Positions 11,370 through 23,459 of a stretch of 64,000 nt of DNA are shown in pieces; the stretch's first letter is position 1; the number at the start of each line of letters is the position of its first letter. Below the pieces are notes generated by a model, which ran no database searches, was not told where the DNA came from, and was given only the letters and a program-made list of their open reading frames with translations. This stretch comes from Marsupella aquatica (lineage: Eukaryota > Marchantiophyta), in assembly GCA_973895155.1 (NCBI GenBank), contig OZ316894.1, positions 7,812,001-7,876,000 of the forward strand, given 5' to 3'. The position numbers were made by a program, and so were the translations under genes.

Positions 11370-12215
11370 ACAGACTCAAAAAATGTTTTTCTAGAGGGTT
11401 TGGGTCAAAGTCACATTAATAGCTTTTGGCGCTAGTAATGTTCCTTTTTTCCTACATTTTTTGCCTAAAATTTCTCTTGTAAATTTCTCAAAATGGTGCT
11501 ATTATGGAGGGTCCAAGCTATTATAGCCCAATTTTCTAAACTTTTTCTCATAAATACACTCAATATGATGTTATTTTAAAGGGTCCAAGCGAGTGTGACA
11601 TTACTAGCTCCCGGCGCTAGTAATGTTAATTTATTTTTATAGCCCAATTTTCTAAAAAAATTCTCATAAATACACTCAATATGCTGTTATTTTAAAGGGT
11701 CCAAGCGAGTGTGACATTACTAGCTCCCGGCGCTAGTAATGTTAATTTATTTTTATAGCCCAATTTTCTTAATTTTTTCTCATAAAGACACTCAAAATAG
11801 TGTCATTTTGAAGGATCCAAACTGGTGTGATATTACTAGCTCCCGGCGCTAGCAATATACTTTCATTTTTATTCCCTTTTTGCTTGTTGTTTTATGTAAC
11901 ATGCTCAAAATACTCTCATTTTGGAGGGTCTAGGTGGGTGTGACATTACTAGCTCTTGGCGCTAGTAATATTTTATCATTTTTATTACTCTTTGCTTACT
12001 TATTTTTTTAAACATGCACTCATATAGTGTCATTTTGGAGTGTCTTGGTGACTTGAATATTATTAGCTCTCGGTGCTAGTAACATTTTTAAATGTTTTAT
12101 ACTAATTTTAGCTCAATTTTTGTATAAAAATTCTTAAAATAATATCATTCTTAGAGGGGATCAAGCCAAGTAGGATATTACCAGCGCCCGACGCTAGTAA
12201 CATTTGTACCTTTTT
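11370..12215. repeat. ~115-bp tandem array with conserved hairpin
   Basis: GCTAGTAAT-type words occur at 11431, 11616, 11732, 11848, 11961, 12075 and 12193. Spacing is 116, 116, 113, 114 and 118 bp after an initial degenerate gap of 185. In the best units ATTACTAGC and GCTAGTAAT flank TCCCGGC, a perfect 9-bp stem with a 7-nt loop. The rest of the unit (GGGTCCAAG..., TATAGCCCAATTTTCT, CTCATAAATACACTCAA) is less conserved than the hairpin. Confidence 0.9.
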
Positions 12216-12377
12216 TATTAAATTTGTTTTATGGGTTTATGTTTATTATTTCTTGTAATTAACGCTTCTGCCAAATTTTCTTTAAAAAATGATGGATGTT
12301 TCTACACATAAATGTGTCATTTGATGATAGCACCTAATACTTTTATCAATCAATACGTCAACTAAATATGATTTATG

Positions 12378-12394
12378 ATAGCGCCTAGCGCTAT
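12378..12394. other. Isolated perfect 7-bp inverted repeat related to the array hairpin
   Basis: ATAGCGC and GCGCTAT flank CTA. The GCGC/CTAG vocabulary is the same as in the upstream hairpins, so this is likely a diverged or rearranged unit. Confidence 0.6.
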
Positions 12395-13308
12395 TATACA
12401 TTCTGCACAAGATTTTAGGACTATTGAGATAGCAATTAGGTACTAAATTAGGGATTATATCATATAAATATATTCAATTTGTCTCAATTTCTTTTGCATC
12501 TGGAGCTATTATGGGATTTATTCCTAGATTTAATCCAAGAGTTTAATCTTCATGACCTTTAAACACATCAAATTATGCCAATTTGTATAGTAGAGTATGA
12601 TATTACTATCATATTTTCCTTGTTCTATACTAGATATTTTGGGGTCACTAGAGAGCGTCAAACTCTAATCCTATTGTAGCCCAAAATGTTTCTCATTTCT
12701 TAAGCACCTCACCTTCTTAATATGAGAATAATTTAGAAGTGTTTCTAAGAAATTTTATGAAAATAACAACAACCCACATATATAGAATCAACAACTTGAA
12801 AAATATAATGATGTTTGTGGTTAGGAAAAGACAATATAAGCACTAGTCAAATTAATATTGTCCCAGATTTTCTTGCGAAACAAAGATTCAAATTACACTT
12901 GGTTTTATAATTTGATCCCATTTGTGTGTATATCCGTCACATGGGTTCATAAATTCTTGTTACCCATGTGAAATTATATCCATACATTGTTTTATGTTCA
13001 AGAAATTACAAAAAAATCCATGAGATTTCATATATTGAAGGTTTGATTTAATTAGGAATTAGATTAAAAAAATCTTCCAAATGAGGATTTTTTTGGCCAA
13101 GACTGTGCCCCTCACATAAGCACTCTTTCAATAATCTTGATGTACACTTTAAGTCTCTTCTTTAGAATTTAAAGAGGATCAGATTTGGCCAAATGCAAGA
13201 AATACGCACTTGGTTTATAGGAGAAGTATATTGCATTTTTGTAAGCGTTCAACAAACATACGAATTTGTTGTATATTAATTGTAAATCTTGTCACTATGT
13301 AAAGACTA

Positions 13309-13520
13309 TGATGGTATTTTGGCTAGCGTCAGGAGGGGGTGTTAATGATAACCCTTGCCAAAATGCTAAGTATCCACTGAAAAAATACAAATTACATATT
13401 TTCCAATAAACCATGCACATTTTGTTTGCCTAACATGTGATGTAATTTGCTAATTATAACCCTTGCAACTAATATGAAAACGTATCATTGTATTTTGGCT
13501 AGCGCCCGACGCTAGTAAAC
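13309..13520. repeat. Two diverged copies of the TTTTGGCTAGCG hairpin unit
   Basis: GTATTTTGGCTAGCG occurs near 13314 and 13492, about 178 bp apart. The second copy continues into CCCGACGCTAGTAA, the loop and right arm of the hairpin seen at 12181-12201. This places relatives of the array hairpin at the far end of the same inverted-flank segment. Confidence 0.6.
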
Positions 13521-13799
13521 TTATCAAATTATGACAAAGTAGGGTTTTTTTAAGACAAAAGCGATAGCCTGGATCATGAATATCATAGAAAATATATTTT
13601 TGGCTCTTGAAAATGATTTATTTGTTTGTGAGCGCAAAAACTCCAGTTATCTTCCTTGATTTTTCCTGTTTACTGTTTCCTGTCACGGAGGTCAGGCCCC
13701 TTATAAATGGACTTATATACAATAGAAAATCAAGATGGTTAAAGGGTGCAGATTCACCTTCACCATGTGAATTCACCTCCAACACCAAAATAAAAGGCA

Positions 13800-13995
13800 A
13801 ATTATATCTTTCCCTCATCTTTACATCTTTTCCTTGACATCTTTTCCTCATCTTTACATATTTTTCTCACCTCACTATCGTTTCTCTCCTTGACATTGTT
13901 TTCTCCCCTCGACTTCTTTTCCTCACCTTGACATGTTGTTCTCTCATTGACATCTTTTTTCACCTTGACATCTTGCCCCACCTCAACCTATTTTC
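13800..13995. repeat. Degenerate pyrimidine-rich short repeat
   Basis: The phrase CTTGACATCTTTT with neighbouring CCTCA recurs about eight times at 15-30 bp intervals. It is a low-complexity minisatellite-like tract with no coding. Confidence 0.65.
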
Positions 13996-14227
13996 TCACG
14001 GCAACATCTTTTGTGCAAAGCATAGCATCGCGCTAGTCAACTACAATATTTCAATCATGAAATTCCAAGTTTACTGGGGAACAATACTTTCTGAAAAATC
14101 TAGACGATAGATTTTGGAGGTGCACTATCTACCCAAAAATATGTAATCAGTAAATTGTGTAAAATCCCAATTTGCTCTTGAAAAATCAGTGCGGATAGTA
14201 TTTTATCCCTATAGTAAACCCAATCTG

Positions 14228-14470
14228 CACTAATATAGAGATCATCAGTGGGATCATGACTTTATGAATTCCTTTAGTTTTCCAACAAACATGACATTGG
14301 GACATTTTGTCAAGTACTAAGGAGATCATGTGTATATAAATTTCTCTAGCTTTCCAATGAGCTTGATATTGAGAGATTTCATCAAATACTAAGAAATCTT
14401 TTGTTCCCACCTTTTTGTCCTTCAAATGAATTGAACATTAACAGATTTTATCAAATACTAAGAAGATTGT
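14228..14470. repeat. ~75-95-bp degenerate tandem repeat, three copies
   Basis: ATCAAATACTAAGA or close variants (AAGTACTAAGGAGATCATG) recur near 14310, 14385 and 14448, each preceded by a TTTCCAA(T/C)...ATGA(A/C)ATT block. The minus frame reads through two units as LVLDKMSQCHVCWKTKG / LVFDEISQYQAHWKARE, which reflects the repetition and not a known protein. Confidence 0.6.
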
Positions 14471-16040
14471 GAATTTTTTGAAGATCATAGACTACAAAGG
14501 AAGTTGGTTCCTTTTTTTCACAATAATATAGAGCCCAATTTACATTTCTATTGGTATGCTTTTTCAGAAACTAGCAATATTAATATAAGAAAAATTGGTG
14601 CAATCTAAAAAAGACATAATCTGCTACTTTGTTTTACTAAGCTATTTGATGTTTTAGTATTTATTTTCACTCGTTTGTTCTTTGGTAGTTCTTGGGTCTA
14701 GTTGTTTTTTCTTGTCTCACCTTAAACACAAAATGTGTGGTGATGATGTGGTTGCAAGTTATGTCCCAGATTTTGCAAATAATTTCCCATGGGGTCCGTG
14801 AATAATTTGATATGATGCACGTTAGATTGATTTTGCAAAACCTCCCATGGGGTCTCTAAATCATTTAATATCATCAACACTAACTTCATTACTTGTCCAG
14901 CAAATGTAACTAGACTTGGCATGCCCCCTAGTACTCTAAACCTTTAGAATAAATAATGAACACGCATAAAGTACTGTCAATATATGACAAATTGCTGCAA
15001 TTGGTCATAGTGCAAAGGTACTGCCAAGCTCACTAGTATATATCCACACACAAAAATGTTTGCAGGAAATGGCCAATTCATGCCATGCCAGCACCATAAA
15101 CAGTTTATTTTTCAGTGTGGTTTAGCTGTGCTTCTGGCTCCTTACTCAGGTAAGCCCCCCTGGACATCACTTCCATTCCCACTGGGATGAAACGTCACCC
15201 TTGACATCAGTTTCATTCCCACAGGGCCTTTGACACCTCTTGGTGACTTGGTCCTGCTAGGGCACTTGCCCCAAAGGTGCTCTTTGTTTCCAGTCAACCG
15301 TCATACTTTTTACTTAGCTCCGTAATAGCAAGAGGGCAAACCTGTGCTTCCTTACCTATCATACTAGGAACGATGTCGTCATCACATCTTCAGTAAAAAA
15401 TTGCCATAGAAAGCTCGAATCTCTTACGACTACTTTCTTCAAAACCTTTAGTGTATAGGCCTCTAATCCTCTCATCGAAAAACTAGAACTGAAGGGAGAT
15501 TATCCTGAGAAATATTTCTTCTTTGGCAGATTAGAGGATATCGTCCGAAGTTGACATTCGTGAGAGATATCTGAACATGCCGACAATGGCTATTAGATCA
15601 TTCTTTAAAGCACCATGTACACCCAACTTTTGTGTAGCAAATCCATCCCTTCTTTTCGGTTGCCCTGGTGTCAAGCATTGAACATACACCATCAAAACGT
15701 TAAATAGACTCAATTTCGGTTCTCTAAAATAATGTCCCTGCGTTCTTGTTGACTATAGACAAGAAAGAATCTTGCTGTATGCAATAGCTTGACTGCAAGC
15801 CCAAAACATAAGTAGATCCAATCACTCAGCAATAAAGCTTTCGATATGAGGTACTCATCTACTACCTGACGTGCTATGCCCAGGTGTTCCTCATTTTCAA
15901 GCCATAAGTACAGATGAAAAATTTGACTCTTTTCATTTGTATTACCTTTGTTCAGAAGGAACAGAACAGGGAGTTCTCGTCCAGTTGAATCCACAATCAG
16001 TTTGAGAGACCATGCTAAACACTGCGCCTGGCTGTGATGA
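14471..16040. other. Intergenic, 3' flank of the DUF1308 gene
   Basis: No coding sequence recognised. The part near 16040 should contain the DUF1308 3' untranslated region. The 121-residue minus frame at 15710-16075 overlaps the gene end in another frame and resembles nothing I know. Confidence 0.4.
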
Positions 16041-19014
16041 TTAGTCCCCAGTAAGAGCTCGAGGCCTATGTTCAAGAGTAGAGACAGGCATGCCCTTGTC
16101 CCTCACAGCTCGAACAAAAGCCATATTTGCTGTAAGAGTCGGAGCATTCAAAAATTCACCTGTGCCAAAAACAATCTTGTGCCTCCTCTTGATTCTTCCA
16201 GAGAGAGGAAGTGACATCATACGGTTTGAAGGCCTGTCTGGTACTACTCTGCGCACAGCATTTGTGCCAATGGCTTTCAGCAATAAATAATTGTTGTGTC
16301 ATATGATTGCGTCTTGAAACGACAAAGACCAAACGATTGATTCCATTTGCTACAAGAATTTGAAACAAGCTACTACTATTCTCGAGTCCCATTATGGAGC
16401 ACTTTCAAGTACATAGAAAGCTGGACTATCTATGCTCAGAAAGTATTCCAACGGCACCAAAGACTCAGAAAAATATAGGTCCCTTAAAAACACCTGATTC
16501 GTTGCAACAAGACCCTGGCTCTGTCATTCTCCTTCGGTCCACCAACAAGGGAGACTATTGAACAAAACTCATCGTATACATATTTCGAAACTACAGGTTG
16601 GCGAGCAGTCATTGCGTCTTCAATCTCAGGTACCAGAGGTTTCTCCAACTCTGACAATGCCTGCCAAAGAATCACTCTGTTCAAGTTATCTGTTGTAGGA
16701 ATTTGATGATATTCTGCTCCACGAATGGTCCCAAAGTTCAAAACCTTCATGAGCAGAGGGTTGTGGAAGAGGAATCAATTTCTGCAAGTCCAATCCTTTT
16801 TCCTGCGAGACTTGGATGAATCAAGCGATGCCTAAGAATCTTGGCATAATATGTATGAACTGAACTCTCTTGTTACCTGCTCACGAATGAAGGATGACAT
16901 GCTGGGAAACCGTTTCTCCAGATCTGCCTGCGGCAAAGCTAGTAGATACTCAGCTCCCCCGTTGCTCACTTCCGATACCAGAGCAATCAGAGCTGTAGTG
17001 TCCAGATTCACCAACTTCTGACCGCCATCAGCCGCAAGTTGTTCATGCACTTGATCTGGTGAGAGCTGAAGCGACCTTTCGAGGCTAGTCTGTTGATCAG
17101 TCTGTTGATCAGCGGCGACAACTATGGGCAGCGAAGTCGAAGAGCCGATGTCATTGTCGTTTCGTGCAGTACATTCCCCTTTTCCTTCCACTGAACTGTT
17201 TTCATCCAATGCAGGTTCTTCTGCCTTGAGTCCTTTCCGATTCTGAATACGTACTTCGTATGTTTCCCATGTCTGATTCCAACGAGAAGCATTCTCTTTG
17301 ACCTCAACTGCAAGCCATTCCCCTCCTTCAACTTCAGAGAATTCACACTCCCTCAGCGAGCTGTTGAAGTAGTCTGGTTGCCAACCGAAGATGCTGGAGT
17401 GCCGGAGAGCACCGCTAGAGGATGGCATGTAGGTGGCCCCGAAGTCGTCCCTCAATCCTCTATCGACTTCTTCTAGAACGCGCCCTGCAAAACAAAGGAA
17501 GATAGACTGCGGCTGTCTCACAACGTCAGCAGAGGCAGCTTGGAGCAGAAGGAGTAGTCGAGCTTTCAGCCCTTTCATATGCTTTCCCGTATCCGCCCAA
17601 CGTATATATCTTGGATTTCGACTGGATAGAATGAGCCACACGGGCTTACCGTCAATTATACAAGCAATGTCCACATGCGCGGTTTCTGCTCCACCCAAAG
17701 CAAGGTTTTGCATTACCGCGGACACACCATCGACTTGAGAGTGTTGCAAGATTCTGAACACGTTGACAAGGTGGTCCAAGTTGGAGCTGCAATCACAAGA
17801 GTAATGTGGAACGAACTCAGAATCTCTATCGTTCATTTTTTCAGGATCTGCAATAGTGAACATAATCACGGCTAATATGTTGCTAAAATACAACTTCCAT
17901 GAGCTTTCTCGCAATTAAATCGGTCTCTTTGCAAGCCTAGTTAGCATGATGCTGCCACATTGTGACTAATCTATTTCCTCGCAAACCGAGTTGTCGGAGC
18001 TGGCATTTTACCATCGCCTAAATTCACAGGCCGTCATCATCTAAGGCTATAACCGAAGCCTGTTTGGACTTAGGATCCTTTGCCTCGAAATAAAAAAATT
18101 TTAAATCCAAAAAAATTATAAAATGTGTAGAAAGCTTTCACGCTCGTCAAACGCAATTTGTTTTGTCATTTGTTCGTGTGTTGCTTCTTTGCACGAAATC
18201 AAGAGACTAGGAAAACCTATTCTCAAGAAGGTCAATTTCTTCCATTCATAATGCGCTTAAAGCACTCAACTACTTTCAGTTTGCCATCGCTCTGAAACTC
18301 CCGAATAAAAAGAACAGATCGATGTCGAAGGCCGACAACGACTTACCGCACATAAAAAATAAATCATAGGTCATATCAAATTTTAAATAGTCAAACAGAA
18401 AATACAGCAGCAAAGGCTAAAAACATGACAATCAAACGTTCATAGGGATGAAGGAAACCCTTACGAACAGAAGTCTCTGCAGTTAGTTCCGTGCAACATG
18501 TAGCGACTTTCTCCTCTGAATTCGACGATAGAAAATTCACAACTATAATTGCGCTCGGGACCATCAAAGACCGGAACACCCTGGCGATGAGCAGATTGTA
18601 GTTCCTAACATGACTCATACGGAGGCATAATTGCCGTCCACTGAATTCGCTCTATTGCGAAAACGGTTGCCCCTCAAAGAACTGTACATAATCACTCATT
18701 CTTCTTCTCAACAACAGACCAAAAACGGGGCGCGGTGGTGGAAAGAGCTCCAAAAATCAAGCAACACTGTACCTGCGGAGCGCGGGGCAAGAGGAGACAT
18801 CGGACGGCAGCGGGAGAGCGGCCAGACGGGTCAAGAATGAAAGCTCGGCCCGCACGAGCTTTTGCAACCGAGCCACCCCTACGGAAGGCAATCCTCCTCC
18901 TCCTCCTCCTCCTCTTCCACCCCCGGCTGCGCGCGATCGCAACTCCTCTTGCAATGCGCGGCCGAGTGCGAGCAAATCTCGGACTCTGCTGCTGGAAAGG
19001 TCCTCGTCCTCCAT
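16041..19014 (-). CDS. DUF1308 / UPF0415 family protein (C7orf25-like), 4 exons
   Basis: Exons on the minus strand: 19014-18773, 17786-16877, 16660-16494 and 16248-16041. All introns are GT-AG, and phases (2, 0, 2) join to one 508-codon frame with stop TAA at 16043-16041. Residues 1-80 (LLALGRALQEEL, LQKLVRAELSFLTRL) match the N-terminal helical part of the family. The middle (HVDIACIIDGKPVWLILSSR) is the conserved domain before a variable acidic linker. The last exons carry GGPKENDRARVLLQRIRVVP and HKIVFGTGEF...TANMAFVRAV, the DUF1308 signature. The family is conserved from animals to plants and its C-terminal part is regarded as PIN-like; its biochemical role is not established. A Gly-rich run sits at residues 31-41. 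The start was chosen at MEDEDLSS because the next upstream in-frame ATG only adds low-complexity sequence. Confidence 0.92.
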
Positions 19015-20423
19015 CGCTGCTCCTCGGGAGAGATTGTTCGTTCGCGATGCAATTCTCGGGTCTGTTCGTTGGCTCACGAATTCATTCTCTTTCATCACTC
19101 GCTTTGTGCGCTTCAGTTCGTTCAGATGGTTGCGGAGGACTTTGGTCGAGGGTGGAAATGCAGAATTAAGTTTGGCAGCAGACTAGTGGATTTCTCGAGG
19201 ATTCGCCTCCATCTCGTCTAGTAACGTGTTCACTTTATGAGTCACTCATTTCCGAAATCTAAGAATGTTAAAAAAACATCCATTAAGAAGTGTAGAACCG
19301 GAGGGGCACAGAAGGGGGATTGAGCTTGATAGCAGTTTTCATAGATCACCATGAAAGTGGACCAGTTGCTCACAAACTAATTGGGCACAGATCGCCATTG
19401 AAACTGACACCAATTGGTCCGAAAACATGGGATTTGAACTTGAGACCAGTTAGTTACAAATCACCATTGAACTTGACACCAGTTGGTCACTTATCACAAC
19501 TCTCACATCATATGTCAATCATTTCAATAGTACTTTTGTCTGGAATGAATGTGAAGTCATGTAAAATGAAATGTGAATATTTTTCAAACAGTATTTTTTC
19601 AAGGATGAATGTGAAGTCATATACAGTAAAATGTGTGTAAGTGTAGGCTGACCATCAGTAAGTTAAAATTCGAATGGAGCAGAAGGGCAAAGAATAATTT
19701 ATATTCACTACTAAAGTTCCCAATGGAGTAAAGGGAAGAATAGTTTTTTTCAAAAATGTCTCTGTGCCACTTAACAGCAAGTGCATGTATTTCAGGATAT
19801 TGTCAGTGTATTTCTGGATATGGTAGGGCCGGGCATTTCCTGATACTGTAAGTGTGTTTCTGGATATTGTAAAGCCAGGCACACAGGAGCTGTACCAGCC
19901 GCTCCTCTTTTCTTGTTAGCCAAGGTGGCCAATATTTAACCCTACAGACAAGCACAGGTCTGGCTATAAAGTTAGTTTTGTCAATTAAGTACAGAGTACT
20001 TTCTGGCTAATGCTCCCCCTAGTGCTATCAGAGTGGTGGCAAATGGAATGTATTAATAAAAAAATTGCCTGAATATATTAATAAAATTTTAGCCTGTGCA
20101 TCATTTGCCTGCCCATTTTTTAGCTCACTGATTAGTTAATTTTCGCTCACAAACAATGGCTGGCCTGTCCGCCTCATGTAAAAATCTAGGGTGTAATTAA
20201 GCAAATTTGTTCGACTCTTCTGCCTGTACACCTTGCTCACACTTCGAGGGCCCCCAAAAAGAGTTTCAATGTCACCATTTCAAACAAGACAACATATGTT
20301 TTGCGTCCGACACTTGACTCGTTGGTTCACATGTTTTTAATTTCAGGCCAGAGCAAAGGATTTTATGGATGGCACGGCACCTCAAGAGCAGGTGGCAGTC
20401 TTGACTAAGGAATACTAGAAACG
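19015..20423. other. Intergenic with short degenerate repeats
   Basis: The first ~200 bp are the likely promoter/leader of the DUF1308 gene. From 19330 to 19510 a ~60-bp phrase (ACCAGTT...TCACAAATCACCATTGAACTTGACACC-like) recurs about three times. GATGAATGTGAAGTCAT-type words repeat at ~19545 and ~19604, and TTTCTGGATATTGT-type words recur at 19790-19870. No gene seen. Confidence 0.45.
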
Positions 20424-21545
20424 TCATGCATACTTAAATATCTCCGTTTCACAGTTGGCAATGTTAACTTTTGAATATAAAAGCAGACCATGATCGATGT
20501 ACTGTTTGGAGACCCTACTACTCTCACCAATTTTCCTTGTGGGGGCATAGGAATTGCAGTTCTGTGCTCGACAATCGAAGTCTCTTTGATGCATTGAAAT
20601 TGAGTTCAACGTAGAGTCTCCGGCAACACAAAGAAGACATACTTTCCCCCTTCTGATCGCCGGATTGTCTGAGACGAATGTAAGAAAATGATCGTATTTC
20701 CACTTAGGGATCCTTTTACCAAATATATCACTGGGAAGAGTGAGGACCAAATCAAATCGAATCACTCATATAAGTTCTCACATACTCCAATAAGTTTTCC
20801 CAAATTAACCAATATTCATGCAACTCGGTGCCTTCACAGAGCAGAGAAAGAACTTATGAGAAGTAATCTGAAAGTCTCAATGGAGGGAGTAGCCACGCAA
20901 AGGAGTAATATTTACGGCTCAGAGGTAATTTGAACTCTTGTCATCTCACTTGAATGGGATAACAGGAGACAAAACGCATTCGAGATGGAAAAATCACGCC
21001 GTGGGCAACTGCAACGGTATAGAAGACACCAGTCAAGGTGGGATGCAATGTCTAGAAATTACCTTCGTAATAGAGTGCATTCGAAGCACAAAGGGTAAGC
21101 TTCCGCATGCAGAAAGATTCACACTGAGCACACGCAATCCTAATGAAAAGGATCTCGTGGAATCAGCCTTACAAACAGATGGACTCTTTCAGCTCCGACA
21201 TGGTGTGGTGAGCCACACGACTAAATCTTACCACCAGCCCACTGTCTAGAACCACATCTAAAACGGTCTCAGTCTCTCGCAGTGCCAGACAATGCTCTGA
21301 TTCTGGAGAAATCGACCTAATAAGGTAAGAATCGGAAGCTTGCCTCCCCCCGTCTCCACACACACATATCAACAATAAGTCTCAATCCTTATTCTTAACA
21401 AAACACCACGAACTGGACTACATTCAGCATATCCCCGCTACAATGCACCTTCTTCAACCCAGGACATCTTAACCCTAAGTCCTTCAGAGCTGAGAATTCG
21501 ACACAGCAAATATCAAAATTTCTGATAAAAACCAACGTTTCCGCA
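20424..21545 (-). pseudogene. Possible remnant of an LRR-containing gene
   Basis: On the minus strand near 21540-21425 a frame reads EFSALKDLGLRCPGLKKVHC, which has the leucine and cysteine spacing of plant leucine-rich repeats. Further along, 20765-20424 reads LTLPSDIFGKRIPKWKYDHF, faintly like the region after the LRRs in TIR-NBS-LRR proteins. Stops separate the pieces and I cannot build an exon model. It may be chance similarity. Confidence 0.2.
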
Positions 21546-21961
21546 TATCATAGAACTAGACGGGACAGAGCAACATCATTATCAGATAGCTCTCGTAATT
21601 TGTACAGAAAATTTACCGACGATTCAAACAACTCTTCACTTCATCCGTGTGAAGCGGGGACAACTTTAATTTCAGTAGGTTCATGTGTGCCTCGTACTTC
21701 ATAGATTAGAAACAACTCGATAGATTAGGAACAACTCACATTCCAATATGCCGAGGGGTTGGTTGGCGTGAAAATGTTGAATCATCCAACACGTAGAATA
21801 CATTTCGCAATATTTGATGATTGTATGTTCAAAGATCTGGGCATCCCCTCGGCACGATGTCTATCTCCAGGGGACATGACCCCAGACTTTCATGGCCCCC
21901 GCAATTTGTTACACTCCTAAACTAAAAATCAAAAGTTAGGTCATGGAAACAGCGCACTCTG

Positions 21962-22681
21962 TCAGCCCTTTTCCGTCTTCCTTCTCAAGCTGCCCGCATC
22001 GTCTTTCTCCTTCGTTAGGCGCTCATTCACTTTTTCAGGAGTTTTCTTCCCTATGGAAACCGCTACACTGGCTCTCCCCTCGGCAGAAGTTGTCACTTTG
22101 CTAGCCTCTTTGTCTGCCTTTCCTTCGGTAGCTGCACCCTTGCTGCCCTCCTTCTCGGCCTTCGGTACAACTTCCGATGCTGCAGCTGCCTTCTCCTTCA
22201 GCTCCCTCTCCGCCTTCTCCTTCAGCTTCAATGTCTTCCGCATGTCGTAAGCGTCCTCACTGTCCGCATAGTACTTGGCCTCGATGTCATTAATTTTGTA
22301 TCCTAACGTTTCAGTGTAAAGATGGAATGCAGCCCGGTTGCTCTTCCTCACATGCAGGGACACGTACTCAGCCCCAAACACCTCTTGCATGGCGCGCTGG
22401 GCGGCGGTCATAAGCTTGGTGGCCAAACCGAGTTTACGATGAGTACGTAGAACGGCAAGAGAAGTGATATGGCCGTGGCATTCCGTCGACTCTTCCTCCA
22501 TTTTGGCAAGCACGTATCCCACGATCTTCTTGTTGTAGTCCTCCGCCACGTACAGCAGCTGCGGCCAGGAAAGAATGTGGTACAGGTAGTATTTCATCTG
22601 GTAGTTTTCGGGAAGACACAGGAGATTGCAATTCTGCATCGCCAGCAGGTCGTCCACTGTGGCCTGCCTTACGCACACCAT
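21962..22681 (-). CDS. NAA10: N-alpha-acetyltransferase 10, NatA catalytic subunit
   Basis: A single-exon 239-residue protein. Residues 1-155 are a GNAT fold nearly identical in pattern to plant NAA10: [53 protein letters not shown], the acetyl-CoA loop RKLGLA at residues 82-87, [13 protein letters not shown] and [13 protein letters not shown]. With the auxiliary subunit NAA15 it acetylates the alpha-amino group of Ala, Ser, Thr and similar N termini exposed by methionine removal, at the ribosome. The start MVCVRQ was chosen over an in-frame ATG eight codons upstream (22705) because the family begins MVC. The C-terminal ~85 residues are a Lys/Glu/Ala-rich, probably disordered tail, longer than the angiosperm tail I recall. 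Confidence 0.95.
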   Translation of the reverse strand: MVCVRQATVDDLLAMQNCNLLCLPENYQMKYYLYHILSWPQLLYVAEDYNKKIVGYVLAKMEEESTECHGHITSLAVLRTHRKLGLATKLMTAAQRAMQEVFGAEYVSLHVRKSNRAAFHLYTETLGYKINDIEAKYYADSEDAYDMRKTLKLKEKAERELKEKAAAASEVVPKAEKEGSKGAATEGKADKEASKVTTSAEGRASVAVSIGKKTPEKVNERLTKEKDDAGSLRRKTEKG

Positions 22682-22777
22682 GGTTCCTCCCTTTTTTGCC
22701 TTCAAGGTGACGGTGCTGACCTAAACGAAGGGACAGTCCAACAACAACGCGCTCACCACCAGGAAGACACCCTCAGG

Positions 22778-22785
22778 TAGGGTTT
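22778..22785 (-). promoter_or_regulatory. Telo-box-like motif upstream of NAA10
   Basis: On the minus strand this reads AAACCCTA, about 100 bp before the NAA10 start codon. Telo boxes occur in promoters of plant translation-related genes. A single 8-bp match can arise by chance. Confidence 0.35.
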
Positions 22786-23459
22786 CCCCGATTCTGATCG
22801 TCTCCTGTCCTGTGCTACCTCTCCCCAGGAAATGAGAGAAAGCAATGGTACCCTACTTATCCGCCTAAAATCGACATCAGAGAACAAATGGCCGATCAGC
22901 AATTCAATAACGTTCGCGATCAAAGCAATCGAAATTGTCCAAAACAAAATTAAAAAGTCATCTGGCCTTTGGGAAGAGGCACCGAGAGACGACTACTGCA
23001 CCGAGAAATGACTACTGCAACGAGGCCAATAAGAGAAGAATTGCTACCTCTGCCTCTCCACAGAGACGCAGAGAGAGCAGCGAGCATCCGGGGCCCCTCT
23101 CTTCTGCTTCCACTGTCACCACGTCGTCATCTTTGCGCCACTCCACCTAGATCCGGTGTCTTTCGTTCCTGTCAAAACTCTTCCCTACCTACACCATCGA
23201 GTGCGAGGGAGAGACGATGCGGAACACGAAACCATGAAGTTCGAGCGAACGTTGATTGACAAGTGCACCGACTCGATACGAACCTCAACACTCGAGCGGC
23301 GAGAAGAAAACACTACGGTCGAGGACTGTCTTTGAGTACGCAATCCCTATCGAGGACACTGTCCCGGGAGTACCATAAAACGCCGAAATCATCGTGTCCT
23401 GATTAGGGCGTCTCGATCTCAAAGCTTCATATAGGTCTTGACTTTTGGCCATAAACAAA
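22786..23459. other. NAA10 upstream region, no gene seen
   Basis: Moderately GC-rich sequence probably containing the NAA10 promoter and leader. Short frames on both strands show no known domain. Confidence 0.4.

Larger units (their letters stand above)
10733..13712. mobile_element. Segment with ~90-bp imperfect inverted flanks, possible DNA transposon
   Basis: The stretch near 10745-10825 (CCGTGAAAGGAAACAGTAAA, later GATAACAGGAGTTTTGTGCG) is matched in inverted orientation near 13617-13700 (CCGTGACAGGAAACAGTAAA and GATAACTGGAGTTTTTGCGC on the minus strand). The weaker outer match reaches about 10733 and 13712. The ~2.98-kb interior has no recognisable transposase but contains the hairpin repeat array. 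A non-autonomous or foldback element is my inference; target-site duplication was not found. Confidence 0.4.

Noticed and set aside
17787-17914. Open N-terminal extension of the large DUF1308 exon as the true start
   Set aside because: The extension contains a good acceptor (TTGCAG before CTCCAAC) and no family similarity; the upstream exon supplies the conserved N terminus.
18391-18618. 75-residue minus frame as an extra DUF1308 exon
   Set aside because: It lies in the first intron; direct joining of 18773 to 17786 preserves phase and matches the family, while this frame does not.
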